A DNA stretch of 64,000 nt from Streptomyces koelreuteriae (GTDB taxonomy: Bacteria > Actinomycetota > Actinomycetes > Streptomycetales > Streptomycetaceae): positions 3,782,001 through 3,846,000 of the forward strand of contig NZ_CP075896.1 of the NCBI RefSeq assembly GCF_018604545.1, in the 5' to 3' direction. Positions within the stretch are counted from its first letter, which is position 1. Each line of letters starts with the position of its first letter. A program made the position numbers and the translations under genes. This document shows positions 49,661-59,600 of this stretch, piece after piece. Below the pieces are notes generated by a model. The model was not told where the DNA came from. It worked only from the letters and a program-made list of their open reading frames with translations, and did no database searches.

Positions 49661-50641
49661 TCAGTGCGGTGCCGTCACCGACCGCAGGATCGCCGACAGG
49701 TCCGCGAGCGACTCCTGGGCTCCGAAGAGCTTGTGCACGGCGGTGGTGTTCAGGACGATCTCGTCCACCCCCACCTCTTCGTAGGCCCGGAGCGCCTTGA
49801 CCACCTGCGGCAGATCGCCGCCCGCGAACGCGCCGGTCTCCACGACACCGCGCGCCACGTCCTCGATCCGCCCCGAACCGACGTCCACACCGGCCCGGCC
49901 GAGCATGTCCAGATAGTGCGGGGCCTGCATGTGCGGCGCGTTTCCCGCCAGAGCCAGCCGTTCGGGCCCGGCGCCCTCGCGCCCCTCCTTCTCCAGTCCC
50001 GCGGGAACCATGGCGACGACACGGGGCAGTGACGTCCGCCCCGCCCGCGCCGCGCCCTCCGCCACCGCGGGCAGGATCACGTCCCGCAGATATCCGGGCG
50101 GCGTCAGCCAGGTGATCACGACGTCCGCCACCTCGCCCGCCAGCCGGGCCATACCCGGCCGCAGCACACCCAGGCCCACGTCGACCCTGGGTGCCGCGGC
50201 CGGGGCCAGCTGGCCCCGGAAGGTGAAGTGCGGGCCGTCCATGGCGACCGTCTCGCCGTCGAGCAGCCGGCGCACGGCCGTCACGTACTGGCGCGCCACC
50301 TGGAGCGGCTTCTCGTACGGCGCTCCGAGGATGTTCTCCTGGAAGGCCCTGGCTCCCGGGCCGAAGCCCGCGATCACCGGTTCCCCGGTGGCCAGGGCCA
50401 CGGACCGCGCTTGCAGAGCCGCCTCGTACGGGTGGCGCAGGGGCATCAGCGTGACGCCGAAGCCGGTCGGGACCCGGAACCCGGCCCCGGCCAGACCGGT
50501 GAAGGTCTGGTGGGGCTCCATCACCATGGCCTGTCCCTGCCAGAGGCGCCTCGCCCCGGTCCACCGGACCAGTCCGGCGAAGGGGAGTGCCTGCTCCAGA
50601 CGGCGGGGTACGCAAGGGAGGAGCACGGAGTAGTCGGTCAT
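49661..50641 (-). CDS. LLM-class F420-type oxidoreductase
   Basis: 326 residues from ATG 50641. The TIM-barrel luciferase-like fold is recognisable: GFRVPTGFGVTLMPLRHPYEAALQARSVALATGEPVIAGFGPGARAF and PRVDVGLGVLRPGMARLAGEVADVVITWLTPPGYL. Members of this family reduce or oxidise substrates with F420 (some with FMN). In the class V lanthipeptide lexapeptide, an F420-dependent homologue reduces dehydroalanine to D-alanine. With a LanKC in the same operon acting on Cys-free peptides, reduction of Dha/Dhb to D-Ala/D-Abu is the attractive role (inference). It is the first gene of the modification operon. Confidence 0.82.
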   Translation of the reverse strand: MTDYSVLLPCVPRRLEQALPFAGLVRWTGARRLWQGQAMVMEPHQTFTGLAGAGFRVPTGFGVTLMPLRHPYEAALQARSVALATGEPVIAGFGPGARAFQENILGAPYEKPLQVARQYVTAVRRLLDGETVAMDGPHFTFRGQLAPAAAPRVDVGLGVLRPGMARLAGEVADVVITWLTPPGYLRDVILPAVAEGAARAGRTSLPRVVAMVPAGLEKEGREGAGPERLALAGNAPHMQAPHYLDMLGRAGVDVGSGRIEDVARGVVETGAFAGGDLPQVVKALRAYEEVGVDEIVLNTTAVHKLFGAQESLADLSAILRSVTAPH

Positions 50642-50690
50642 GGCGTCGGGTTCTCCTGGGTCGTGATGTCGGGCCGGCCGCTGCCGCTGA

Positions 50691-51023
50691 CTACTTCCAG
50701 TCGTTGTTGTTCTTCGGCAGCGCGACCGGGCCGGGCAGCAGGTCGCCGATGAGCTGGAGCCACGCGAGGGGGTCGGCGCCCGGGACGAACGCCCTCCCGT
50801 TGCCGGCCCCGCGCTCCGACGCCGACGCGGCAACCGTCTCCGTCGCCGCGACCGTCTCCGTCACCGCCGCCGACTCCGCCACCGTCCGGCTCCCCGCCGG
50901 CTTCTCGGCGGCGAAGGCCGTTCCCTGGCCCGCCAGGGCGATCATCCCCGCGGTCAGCAGACCGACGACGACGTGTCCACGACGACGGAACGACTTCGTG
51001 CTGCGGGACGTGGCGCGGTTCAC
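50691..51023 (-). CDS. Small secreted protein divergent from the cluster regulator
   Basis: 110 residues from GTG 51023 (SD gaggag). The signal peptide is RRRGHVVVGLLTAGMIALAGQGTAFA, cleaved near AFA|AEKP. The mature 70 residues are Thr/Val/Ala/Glu repeats (VAESAAVTETVAATETVAAS), then a hydrophobic stretch (PLAWLQLIGDLLPGPVAL) and the polar terminus PKNNNDWK. It is divergent from a LuxR-HTH regulator, an arrangement repeated at 57284-57478/57610. It may be an exported signal or ligand. No lipobox or enzyme motif. Transcription may continue from here into the RiPP operon, since the LLM gene starts 49 bp downstream. Confidence 0.75.
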   Translation of the reverse strand: MNRATSRSTKSFRRRGHVVVGLLTAGMIALAGQGTAFAAEKPAGSRTVAESAAVTETVAATETVAASASERGAGNGRAFVPGADPLAWLQLIGDLLPGPVALPKNNNDWK

Positions 51024-51252
51024 GGATGTCTCCTCGATGCTCGATGCGGCGTTTTCGTTCTGCGCTGTTCGCGCTGCCTTGCGAGAACGACTCTGCCGTC
51101 TGGCGAGGGCCGCCACGAGGCCATTCGCGCGCAGCTTGCTGCACACGCGGATTCCTCAAGTTGCAGCGGCGGCCCTCACGCCCCGCCCGCCCGCCGTCAC
51201 CGAATTGGCTGTGCGATACCAGAACTAACGGACATATGTTGATAATCCGTCA

Positions 51253-51281
51253 TTGACAGTCGAGTGCGGGCGCTCAAGGAT
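51253..51281 (+). promoter_or_regulatory. Candidate promoter of the cluster regulator
   Basis: TTGACA (51253-51258) and AAGGAT (51276-51281) are separated by 17 bp, ending 45 bp before the regulator ATG. A perfect palindrome tgatcgatca (51299-51308) lies between promoter and SD and could be an autoregulatory operator. The 302-bp interval also drives the divergent secreted-peptide gene. Confidence 0.5.
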
Positions 51282-51325
51282 TCCAGGGACCGCATGTGTG
51301 ATCGATCATCAACAGGGGGAGACAC

Positions 51326-52330
51326 ATGGGCAATCCGCTTGCTTTCCTGGGCGTGAACGAGGAAGAGGAACGGCTGTACCGCACCCTCCTGAGACGCGGC
51401 TCGTCCTCGCCTGCGTCCGGCACCCAGGAACCCGGTCCGGACTCGCACCCGCCGTTCGAGGAGTCGGCCCTGGACCGGCTGGTGGCGTTGGGGATCGCCA
51501 CCCGGAACACCCAGGGCGCGGTCCGCCCGGTCCCTCCGCCCCGGGCCGTGGACGCGTTGATCGACGGCCGGCTGCGCCGCCTGCGGGAGGAGCTGGAGAG
51601 CGAGGCCACACGGCACTCGGTCATCGAGTCCCTGTTCCTGGAGCGCCTGACCGCCCCCTCCTCGCCCCGCTCGGACGCCGCCGACGGCGGCCAGATGATC
51701 ACGCAGCTGCACGGAATCGAGGCCGTCCGGGAAGCCATCGACGAGCTGACCTTCTTCGCCCGGACCGAGGACCTGACCACCGAGCCGACCGGCGTCCTGA
51801 CCGAGGAGTCGATCGCCGTCTCGCACCCGATCAACATGCGGTTGCTGCGCCGTGGCGTGCGGATGCGCATGATCATGGGGTCCGCGATCATGCAGGACGA
51901 CACCACGCTCACCTATATGCGTGAGCTCGTCTCGCACGGTGCCGAGGTGCGGATCTCCCACCACCCCATCGAGCGCGTGATCATCGTCGACCGGTCGGCC
52001 GCGCTGACCCCGATCAACCCCGCGCACACCTCGGTGGGGGCGCTGCTGGTGCGTGAACCCGGACTGGTGGCCACGCTGGTCACGCTCTTCGAGCGCATGT
52101 GGGAGGCGGCGGAGGAACTCCCCGGCGAGGACGCGGACATGCCGTCCGACATCGAACGCGAGATCCTCGCCCTGCTCAGGGAGGCCGACAAGGACGAGAC
52201 CGCGGCGCGGCGCCTCGGGGTGTCGGTGCGCACCTACCGCAAGCACCTGTCCACGATCATGCGCCGCCTCGGCGCCGCGAACCGGGTGGAGGCCGCGCTG
52301 CTCGCCCACGAGAAGGGCTGGCTGAGCTGA
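51326..52330 (+). CDS. LuxR-HTH transcriptional regulator of the RiPP cluster
   Basis: 334 residues from ATG 51326 with SD agggggagacac. An N-terminal helical segment is followed by a middle sensor domain of the TrmB/phospholipase-D-like type (IDELTFFARTEDLTTEP...HPINMRLLRRGVRMRMIMG...ISHHPIERVIIVDRSAAL) and a C-terminal LuxR-type HTH (DKDETAARRLGVSVRTYRKHLSTIMRRLGAANRVEAALLAHEKGW, about 284-331). It has no receiver domain. Three relatives with the same plan lie at 57610-60600. It presumably controls the divergent RiPP operon, with the secreted protein beside it a candidate signal. Confidence 0.85.
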   Translation: MGNPLAFLGVNEEEERLYRTLLRRGSSSPASGTQEPGPDSHPPFEESALDRLVALGIATRNTQGAVRPVPPPRAVDALIDGRLRRLREELESEATRHSVIESLFLERLTAPSSPRSDAADGGQMITQLHGIEAVREAIDELTFFARTEDLTTEPTGVLTEESIAVSHPINMRLLRRGVRMRMIMGSAIMQDDTTLTYMRELVSHGAEVRISHHPIERVIIVDRSAALTPINPAHTSVGALLVREPGLVATLVTLFERMWEAAEELPGEDADMPSDIEREILALLREADKDETAARRLGVSVRTYRKHLSTIMRRLGAANRVEAALLAHEKGWLS

Positions 52331-52409
52331 AAAGGCGTACGGCGCGTACAGCACGTACCTGTCCTGCTCGTACGCGCCGACGCGCCGCTGGGGCGGGGCC
52401 TCGGGGGGC

Positions 52410-52937
52410 CTACTCCTCGTCCTCGGGCTTCTCCGCCTCGTTGATCTCCTCCTCGAGACCGAGCTGCTCGATGAGCCACTTGTCGAACTCGATCGCCGCG
52501 CGCACCCAGCTGACCGTCGAGGAGACGAAGTGCTCCAGGCTGACGCCCATGCCGATCAGCATCTGGGCCTCGCCGATGAGGCGGACCGTGCCGTCGTCGT
52601 GGGTGTGGCTGTAGACCTTGGGCCACAGGGTGCGGCGGTTCCAGTCGTCGATCGACTCCAGGATCTGCGGCTTCGCCTCGATCTCATGGGGCCGGTCGTA
52701 GAACGTCCGCACGGAGAAGACCTGCTGGTCTCCCTCACCCCGGAACATGAAGTAGGTGCGGAACTGCTCCCACGGCGCCGCGAGGTCACCCTCGTCGTCG
52801 ACGACGTACTTGAGCTCCATCTGGTCGAGGAGCTGCTTCACGAGGTCCTGATCCGGGACGACGGGGCCGGCCGGGCCGCCGGGCTGCGGCTCGGGCTGGC
52901 CCCCGAAGTTCGGAATCGAGGACGGGTCGATGGTCAC
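52410..52937 (-). CDS. YbjN domain-containing protein
   Basis: 175 residues from GTG 52937 (VTIDPSSIPNFGG), with SD aaggga; longer frames upstream are unlikely. After a Pro/Gly-rich N-terminus the YbjN/T3SS-chaperone-like fold covers about 35-160 (LDQMELKYVVDDEGDLAAPWEQFRTYFMFRGEGDQQVFSVRTFYDRP, FVSSTVSWVRAAIEFDKWLIEQLGL). It ends in an acidic tail. Family members are chaperone-like with no proven role in Streptomyces. Conserved core gene; it bounds the RiPP region on the right. Confidence 0.88.
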   Translation of the reverse strand: MTIDPSSIPNFGGQPEPQPGGPAGPVVPDQDLVKQLLDQMELKYVVDDEGDLAAPWEQFRTYFMFRGEGDQQVFSVRTFYDRPHEIEAKPQILESIDDWNRRTLWPKVYSHTHDDGTVRLIGEAQMLIGMGVSLEHFVSSTVSWVRAAIEFDKWLIEQLGLEEEINEAEKPEDEE

Positions 52938-53104
52938 CGTGAATTTCCCTTCGTACGGATTCCGCCATCCTCCCCCATGCGGGGAGGGGGGTGGCAAGCC
53001 CCGACAGACCCTGTCAGCCCTCGGCTGACACGATCCGGACAGGCGCAACCTCCGAGTACCCGGGCCCGTCCTCCTCACCGGCGGACATGGAGGAGGGGAT
53101 CACC

Positions 53105-53596
53105 GTGGCGGCAGCGGACGACCGGCCGGAAACGGGCAGGGGGCGCACCCGGTGGGGAGTGGCCCTGCCGATCCTGGCCCTGCCCGTGCTCGTCCTCGGG
53201 TTCCTGATCATCGGCCTGTTCACCTGGGCGCTGTCGGACGAGGACGACCCCCGCGCGGGCGGCCCGGCGAAGGTGTCCTGCGCGGAGGCACTGGGCTTCG
53301 GCGGAGCCCAGCGCCCCGCGAACGCCCGGCCCGACCGCTGCACCATGCAGCACGGCATCGACATCGCGTACACGGCGGTGCTGCGGATGCCGCGCGAGGA
53401 CGTACGCGGCTGGCTGCGGGAGACGTATCCGCACGCGCCGGAGATCCGCACGGGCGACCCCTGCGGCGCCCTGTGTCTCGATGTGACCCACGAGGACGGA
53501 CTGCCCGCCTCGGCCGAGGCACACGTGGTGCAGGTGCGGGTGGAGTACGTGAACGCCGAGACCGCGCTGGTGCGGTTCTCGGCGTTCACGATGTGA
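53105..53596 (+). CDS. Membrane-anchored hypothetical protein
   Basis: 163 residues from GTG 53105, picked because AGGAGGGG lies 8 nt upstream and covers the earlier ATG at 53087. A single membrane helix (WGVALPILALPVLVLGFLIIGLFTWAL, about 17-43) precedes an extracytoplasmic domain with four cysteines (KVSCAEALGF, PDRCTMQHGID, GDPCGALCLDV) likely in disulfides. Function unknown. It is convergent with clpB; the last codons are part of an 18-bp tandem duplication. Confidence 0.78.
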   Translation: MAAADDRPETGRGRTRWGVALPILALPVLVLGFLIIGLFTWALSDEDDPRAGGPAKVSCAEALGFGGAQRPANARPDRCTMQHGIDIAYTAVLRMPREDVRGWLRETYPHAPEIRTGDPCGALCLDVTHEDGLPASAEAHVVQVRVEYVNAETALVRFSAFTM

Positions 53597-53617
53597 GGCG
53601 CGTTCACGATGTGAGGC
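53582..53617 (+). repeat. 18-bp tandem duplication at a gene end
   Basis: gcgttcacgatgtgaggc occurs twice in direct succession (53582-53599 and 53600-53617). Each copy contains the codons AFTM and a TGA, so the duplication leaves the protein unchanged. Confidence 0.95.
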
Positions 53618-53618
53618 G

Positions 53619-56216
<2,598 letters not shown>

Positions 56217-56261
56217 GTTCGCGTTCTCCTCCTCCTTGCACTGACCCGATCAGCACACCGA

Positions 56262-56280
56262 CTGAGTGCACTGACTCAAT
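56262..56280 (-). promoter_or_regulatory. Second HAIR-like site with 6-bp spacer
   Basis: ctgagt-gcactg-actcaat resembles the HspR operator CTTGAGT-N7-ACTCAAG but with a 6-bp gap and one mismatched outer base on each side. It lies downstream of the -10, in the clpB leader. Confidence 0.45.
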
Positions 56281-56293
56281 CAGCGTACATAAA

Positions 56294-56314
56294 GTTGAGT
56301 CTATTCCACTCAAG
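56294..56314 (-). promoter_or_regulatory. HAIR operator and promoter of clpB
   Basis: Read in the clpB direction: CTTGAGT-ggaatag-ACTCAAC, a 13/14 match to the HspR-associated inverted repeat with the correct 7-bp spacer. TTGAGT also serves as a -35, with TATGTA 16 bp further as -10, so bound HspR would block RNA polymerase. It is about 78 bp upstream of the GTG. Confidence 0.92.
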
Positions 56315-56341
56315 GCCGGATCCGGGAGTACGCGAGCGGCT

Positions 56342-56770
56342 ATGTTCCGGTCCATGGCCACCAAGTACTCCGTCGATCCGGGTGCCCCCGACCAGCCGTA
56401 CTTCGCCTTCTGGCGCGAGCGGCACGTCTGCACCCTGACGACTCCCCGCCCGGACGGCACTCCGCACGTGGTACCCGTCGGAGTCACATACGATCCCGAG
56501 GCCCGTCTGGCTCGGGTCATCACGAACAAGGCGAGCACCAAGGTGCGCCATGTACTGGCCGCCGGGGAGCGGGGGGCGGCCGTCGCGGTCTGCCAGATGG
56601 AGGGCAAGCGGTGGGCCACGCTGGAGGGCCGGGCCTTCGTCCACGCCGAGCCCGACCGGGTCGCGGAGGCGGAACGCCGCTACGCCGAGCGCTACGGCCG
56701 GACCCCGTCGCCCAACCCGGCGCGCGTGGTGATCGAGATCGAGCTGACGCGGGCGATGGGGCGCGGGTGA
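56342..56770 (+). CDS. PPOX-class (F420/FMN split-barrel) oxidoreductase
   Basis: 142 residues (138 from the second ATG at 56354, MATKYSVDPGAPDQPYFAFW, which looks like the better family start). The split beta-barrel of the pyridoxamine-phosphate-oxidase-like family is seen in VCTLTTPRPDGTPHVVPVGVTYD, ARVITNKASTKVRHVLA and VAVCQMEGKRWATLEGRAFV. These small dimeric proteins bind F420 or FMN; substrate unknown. It is divergent from clpB, sharing 126 bp of upstream DNA that includes both HAIR-like sites, so heat control of this gene is possible. Confidence 0.85.
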   Translation: MFRSMATKYSVDPGAPDQPYFAFWRERHVCTLTTPRPDGTPHVVPVGVTYDPEARLARVITNKASTKVRHVLAAGERGAAVAVCQMEGKRWATLEGRAFVHAEPDRVAEAERRYAERYGRTPSPNPARVVIEIELTRAMGRG

Positions 56771-56863
56771 GCGAGGTTGGGCGAAGTGAAAATCCACACC
56801 GGTGATCGATTGCTTCCGGCCACCGCGTGACCAGGCCGATTCCAGGAAATGTCCCCCAAAACT

Positions 56864-56904
56864 GCAGCGGCGTCACCGTGTTCAGGTCACGGTGACGCCG
56901 CTGC
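56864..56904 (+). terminator. Bidirectional terminator
   Basis: gcagcggcgtcaccgtg / cacggtgacgccgctgc is a perfect 17-bp stem with a 7-nt loop, placed between the convergent oxidoreductase (ends 56770) and the Rieske-like gene (ends 56946). Confidence 0.93.
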
Positions 56905-56945
56905 GGGGAAGCACCTGAGCGATCTGTTACGACGGGGGAATCGCG

Positions 56946-57281
56946 TCAGGCACTGCGGGGGGTGGCAGAGATGGTCCTCGGGGCAGGAGACTCGGCGTCC
57001 ACCTGCTCGTGGTCCCTTTGGTCCAGGTTCACAAAGATCATTCCGTATCGCACGGCACATCGCACGGGCTGCGGCGCCCCCCGAGGCCGCCGCAGACACC
57101 GGTAAGCCCGCACGTCCTCGTCCTCGTCCCGCGTGACGACCACCGGTTCGCCGAACACGGTCACCATCAACGAGTCACCGCTGTGGGGGATGGCGGTGAC
57201 CAGGTCGATGAAGTGCCAGCCGGAGCGGTAGGCGGTGGCCATTTCACGGCGGAAGGAGCGGTCGTCGGGTGGAGTGGTCAC
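56946..57281 (-). CDS. Rieske-like domain protein lacking cluster ligands
   Basis: 111 residues from GTG 57281, which is preceded by gggag and lies 3 nt past the stop of the upstream secreted-peptide gene. The segment MVTVFGEPVVVTRDEDEDVRAYRCLRRPRGAPQPVRCAVRYGMIFVNLD resembles the N-terminal part of Rieske oxygenases (GEPVVVxRDxDGxVRAYxNxCxHRG...). The CxH and CxxH ligands are absent: the first pair reads CLRRPRG. It cannot bind a 2Fe-2S cluster in the normal way. Probably a repurposed small protein cotranscribed with the secreted peptide. Function unknown. Confidence 0.6.
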   Translation of the reverse strand: MTTPPDDRSFRREMATAYRSGWHFIDLVTAIPHSGDSLMVTVFGEPVVVTRDEDEDVRAYRCLRRPRGAPQPVRCAVRYGMIFVNLDQRDHEQVDAESPAPRTISATPRSA

Positions 57282-57283
57282 GA

Positions 57284-57478
57284 TCAGCTCCCGGATTCCG
57301 CTGCCCCGGAGCTCGGCCAACTGCTGTTGCTCGCGCCGTTGGTGTTCACGGCAACAGACGGCCAGCTGCTGTTCGCCCGAACATCGTCCTTCGCATCGGA
57401 GAAGCCACTCAGGGTGCCGAGGGCCACAACGGCGGAGAAGGCGGCGACAAGCACCGAGCGAAGCATTCTGTTACGCAT
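57284..57478 (-). CDS. Small secreted peptide divergent from a LuxR-HTH regulator
   Basis: 64 residues from ATG 57478 (a GTG at 57496 is an alternative). Signal peptide RMLRSVLVAAFSAVVALGTLSGFSDA is followed by a short mature part with the word NSSWPS twice (ANSSWPSVAVN, SNSSWPSSGAAESGS). It has no Cys and no enzyme motif. It lies divergent from the first of three LuxR-HTH regulators, the same layout as 50691-51023/51326. A role as an exported signal or marker for the regulator is possible but unproven. Confidence 0.65.
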   Translation of the reverse strand: MRNRMLRSVLVAAFSAVVALGTLSGFSDAKDDVRANSSWPSVAVNTNGASNSSWPSSGAAESGS

Positions 57479-57609
57479 AGTCGGCTTCGTCCTCACTTGA
57501 AGGTCCCCTTTTCCCCCGTCAGGTACGACGATGGCTTATTCGGGCACGTCATGGCCACACAATCGATGCATCATGTTCCTGCATGTTCAGGACCCTGGGG
57601 GGTGGAGAT

Positions 57610-58593
57610 TTGGCAGCGAATCGGACTAAGGCGACACATCCCCATGCGATGACCGAGTGGTGCGAGGAGGGCGGCCGTCTGTATGCCGCCGCACTGCGCG
57701 CCGGACGTATCGCTCGTGCGGATGCGGAGCCCGCCCCCTGCCTGGTGGAGTTCGCCCTGCTTCATCCCGATCCCGACGACCCGAACTGGCTGCGGCCGGT
57801 GCCCCCGGCGGTCGCCCTGTCCCGGCAGCTCAACCCGCTGGAGCAGGAGATAGCCGACCGCCGGCGTCTGGCAACGGGCCTCGCGGAGACCTTTCAGCCG
57901 TTCATGGCCCTGGGTACCCAGCTCGCCGCCACCAGTGATGCCATCACTGTGCTCGAAGGCGGCGAACGTATCAACGCCGCGCTCAACATGGCCACCATCC
58001 AGTGCCAGGCGGAGATGCTCACCGTCCAGCCGAGCGACCGGATGTCCGAGCGCAGCCTGCTGCGCGGGCTGGAGCGTGACCGGCCGCTGATCGAACGCGG
58101 CGTGCGCATCCGCACCCTGTACCAGCACACCGCCCACTACAACCCCGAGCAGCTCGCCTACGCCGCCCAGCTCTCCGACGGCAAGGCGGAGTACCGCACC
58201 ATCGACGAACTCGTCGAGCGCCTCATCATCTGCGACGAGTCGGTCGCCTTCATCCCCGCCCGCGACGACCAGCAGGTCGCCCTGGAACTGCGCCACCCCG
58301 GCCTGGTCCGCTACCTCATCAAGCTCTTCGAGTACCTGTGGGACCGCTCGGTGCCGCTGAGCACGGGCACCCCGTACGAGACGGCCCGCGGCGGCATCAC
58401 GGACATCCAGTACTCCATAGCCAAACTCCTGGTCGAGGGCCACGTCGACGAGGCCATCGCACGCCGTCTCGGCATGAACGTACGCACCTGCCGTGCGCAC
58501 ATAGCCAAGCTGGCCTCGGCCCTGGGCAGTGGCAGCCGGGCCCAACTCGGGTATCTCATCGCGCAGTCGGGGATCCTGCAGCAGGATCACTGA
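57610..58593 (+). CDS. LuxR-HTH regulator, paralogue 1
   Basis: About 327 residues if it starts at TTG 57610 (preceded by ggggggtggag and aligning with its paralogues); ATG 57583 or 57649 are alternatives. N-terminal EEGGRLYAAALRAGR...PCLVEFALLHPDPDDPNWLRPVPP, a central PLD/TrmB-like domain (INAALNMATIQCQAEMLTVQP...RGVRIRTLYQHT...IICDESVAFIPA...LRHPGLVRYLIKLFEYLWD) and a C-terminal HTH (YSIAKLLVEGHVDEAIARRLGMNVRTCRAHIAKLASALGS). No receiver domain. It probably forms an operon with paralogue 2, 17 bp downstream. Confidence 0.85.
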   Translation: MAANRTKATHPHAMTEWCEEGGRLYAAALRAGRIARADAEPAPCLVEFALLHPDPDDPNWLRPVPPAVALSRQLNPLEQEIADRRRLATGLAETFQPFMALGTQLAATSDAITVLEGGERINAALNMATIQCQAEMLTVQPSDRMSERSLLRGLERDRPLIERGVRIRTLYQHTAHYNPEQLAYAAQLSDGKAEYRTIDELVERLIICDESVAFIPARDDQQVALELRHPGLVRYLIKLFEYLWDRSVPLSTGTPYETARGGITDIQYSIAKLLVEGHVDEAIARRLGMNVRTCRAHIAKLASALGSGSRAQLGYLIAQSGILQQDH

Positions 58594-58610
58594 GAAGGAG
58601 GAAGCCCCGA

Positions 58611-59600
58611 GTGACCTCGGTGCCCCACCCCACGCACGACGCGGAAGAACTGTGCCCCGCCGGGAGGGAGTTGTACGAACGAGCCCTGCGCGAGGGGCAC
58701 GTCCCCGCCGAAGCGGCCCGCGCCACGCCCTGTCTGCTGGACTTCGGACTGCTGCACCCCGCCGTCGACGACCTCCACCGGCTGGAGCCCGTGGTGCCGG
58801 CCGTCGCCCTGCGGCGTCTGCTGCGGATCTCCGGGGAACGCATCGCGAGCGAACGGCGCCGCGAGGAACGGCTGGCCGAGACGTTCGGACCGCTGCTGGC
58901 CGCCCCAGGGCACGACCCGGCCGCGGCCGGCACCCCGACGCTGACGCTCCTGAGCGGAAAGGAGCGGATCAACCGGGCCATCACCGAGGCCATGGCGGAC
59001 GCGTCCCGGGAGCTGCTCACCGTCCAGCCCCGCGCCAGGATCACCAGGGACCGCATCGAGGCCGCCTATGCCGTCGCCACGAGCCGCGACCAGGCGCTGC
59101 TGGACCGCGGGGGCCGCATCCGCACCCTCTACCAGCACACCCTCCGGCACTCCCCCCTGACCGTCGCGCACCAGGAACGGCTGACGGGCGACATCGAGGC
59201 GCGGGCGCTGGACGAGGTCACCGACCGGCTCATCGTCGTCGACCGGGCGATCGCCTTCCTCCCCGCCGACACCGAGGGAGCCCTCGCGCTGGAGATCCGC
59301 CACCCGGCCATCGTCGGCTACCTGGCCACCGCCTTCGACCGCCTCTGGCGCCTGGCCACACCGGTGTTCCCCGAAGCGCTCCCCCAGCCCTCCCTCAACG
59401 GCGTAACCCCCCGCCAGCACGCCATCGCCGCCCTCCTCGTGGAAGGCCACACCGACGCCGTCATCGCCGACCGGCTCGGCATGAACATCCGTACCGCCCG
59501 CGTCCACATCGCCAAGCTCGCGGCGACGCTCGGCAGTCAGAGCCGGGCGCAGCTCGGGTTTCTCATCGGACGCTCGGGGATTCTCGACCGGGAAGCCTGA
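58611..59600 (+). CDS. LuxR-HTH regulator, paralogue 2
   Basis: 329 residues from GTG 58611 with a strong SD (gaaggagg). Same plan as paralogue 1: PCLLDFGLLHPAVDDLHRLEPVVP, central LLTVQPRARITRDRIEAAYAV...RIRTLYQHTLRHSP...IVVDRAIAFLPADTEGALALEIRHPAIVGYL, and HTH HAIAALLVEGHTDAVIADRLGMNIRTARVHIAKLAATLGS. Its last 38 nt overlap the convergent paralogue 3. Tandem position and similarity show a local duplication. Targets and ligands are unknown; homologues sit beside RiPP and other secondary-metabolite genes. Confidence 0.87.
   Translation: MTSVPHPTHDAEELCPAGRELYERALREGHVPAEAARATPCLLDFGLLHPAVDDLHRLEPVVPAVALRRLLRISGERIASERRREERLAETFGPLLAAPGHDPAAAGTPTLTLLSGKERINRAITEAMADASRELLTVQPRARITRDRIEAAYAVATSRDQALLDRGGRIRTLYQHTLRHSPLTVAHQERLTGDIEARALDEVTDRLIVVDRAIAFLPADTEGALALEIRHPAIVGYLATAFDRLWRLATPVFPEALPQPSLNGVTPRQHAIAALLVEGHTDAVIADRLGMNIRTARVHIAKLAATLGSQSRAQLGFLIGRSGILDREA

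Noticed and set aside
53087..53104. ATG 53087 as start of the membrane-anchored protein
   Set aside because: The AGGAGG that would serve as its ribosome site lies inside this start region and is correctly spaced for GTG 53105.
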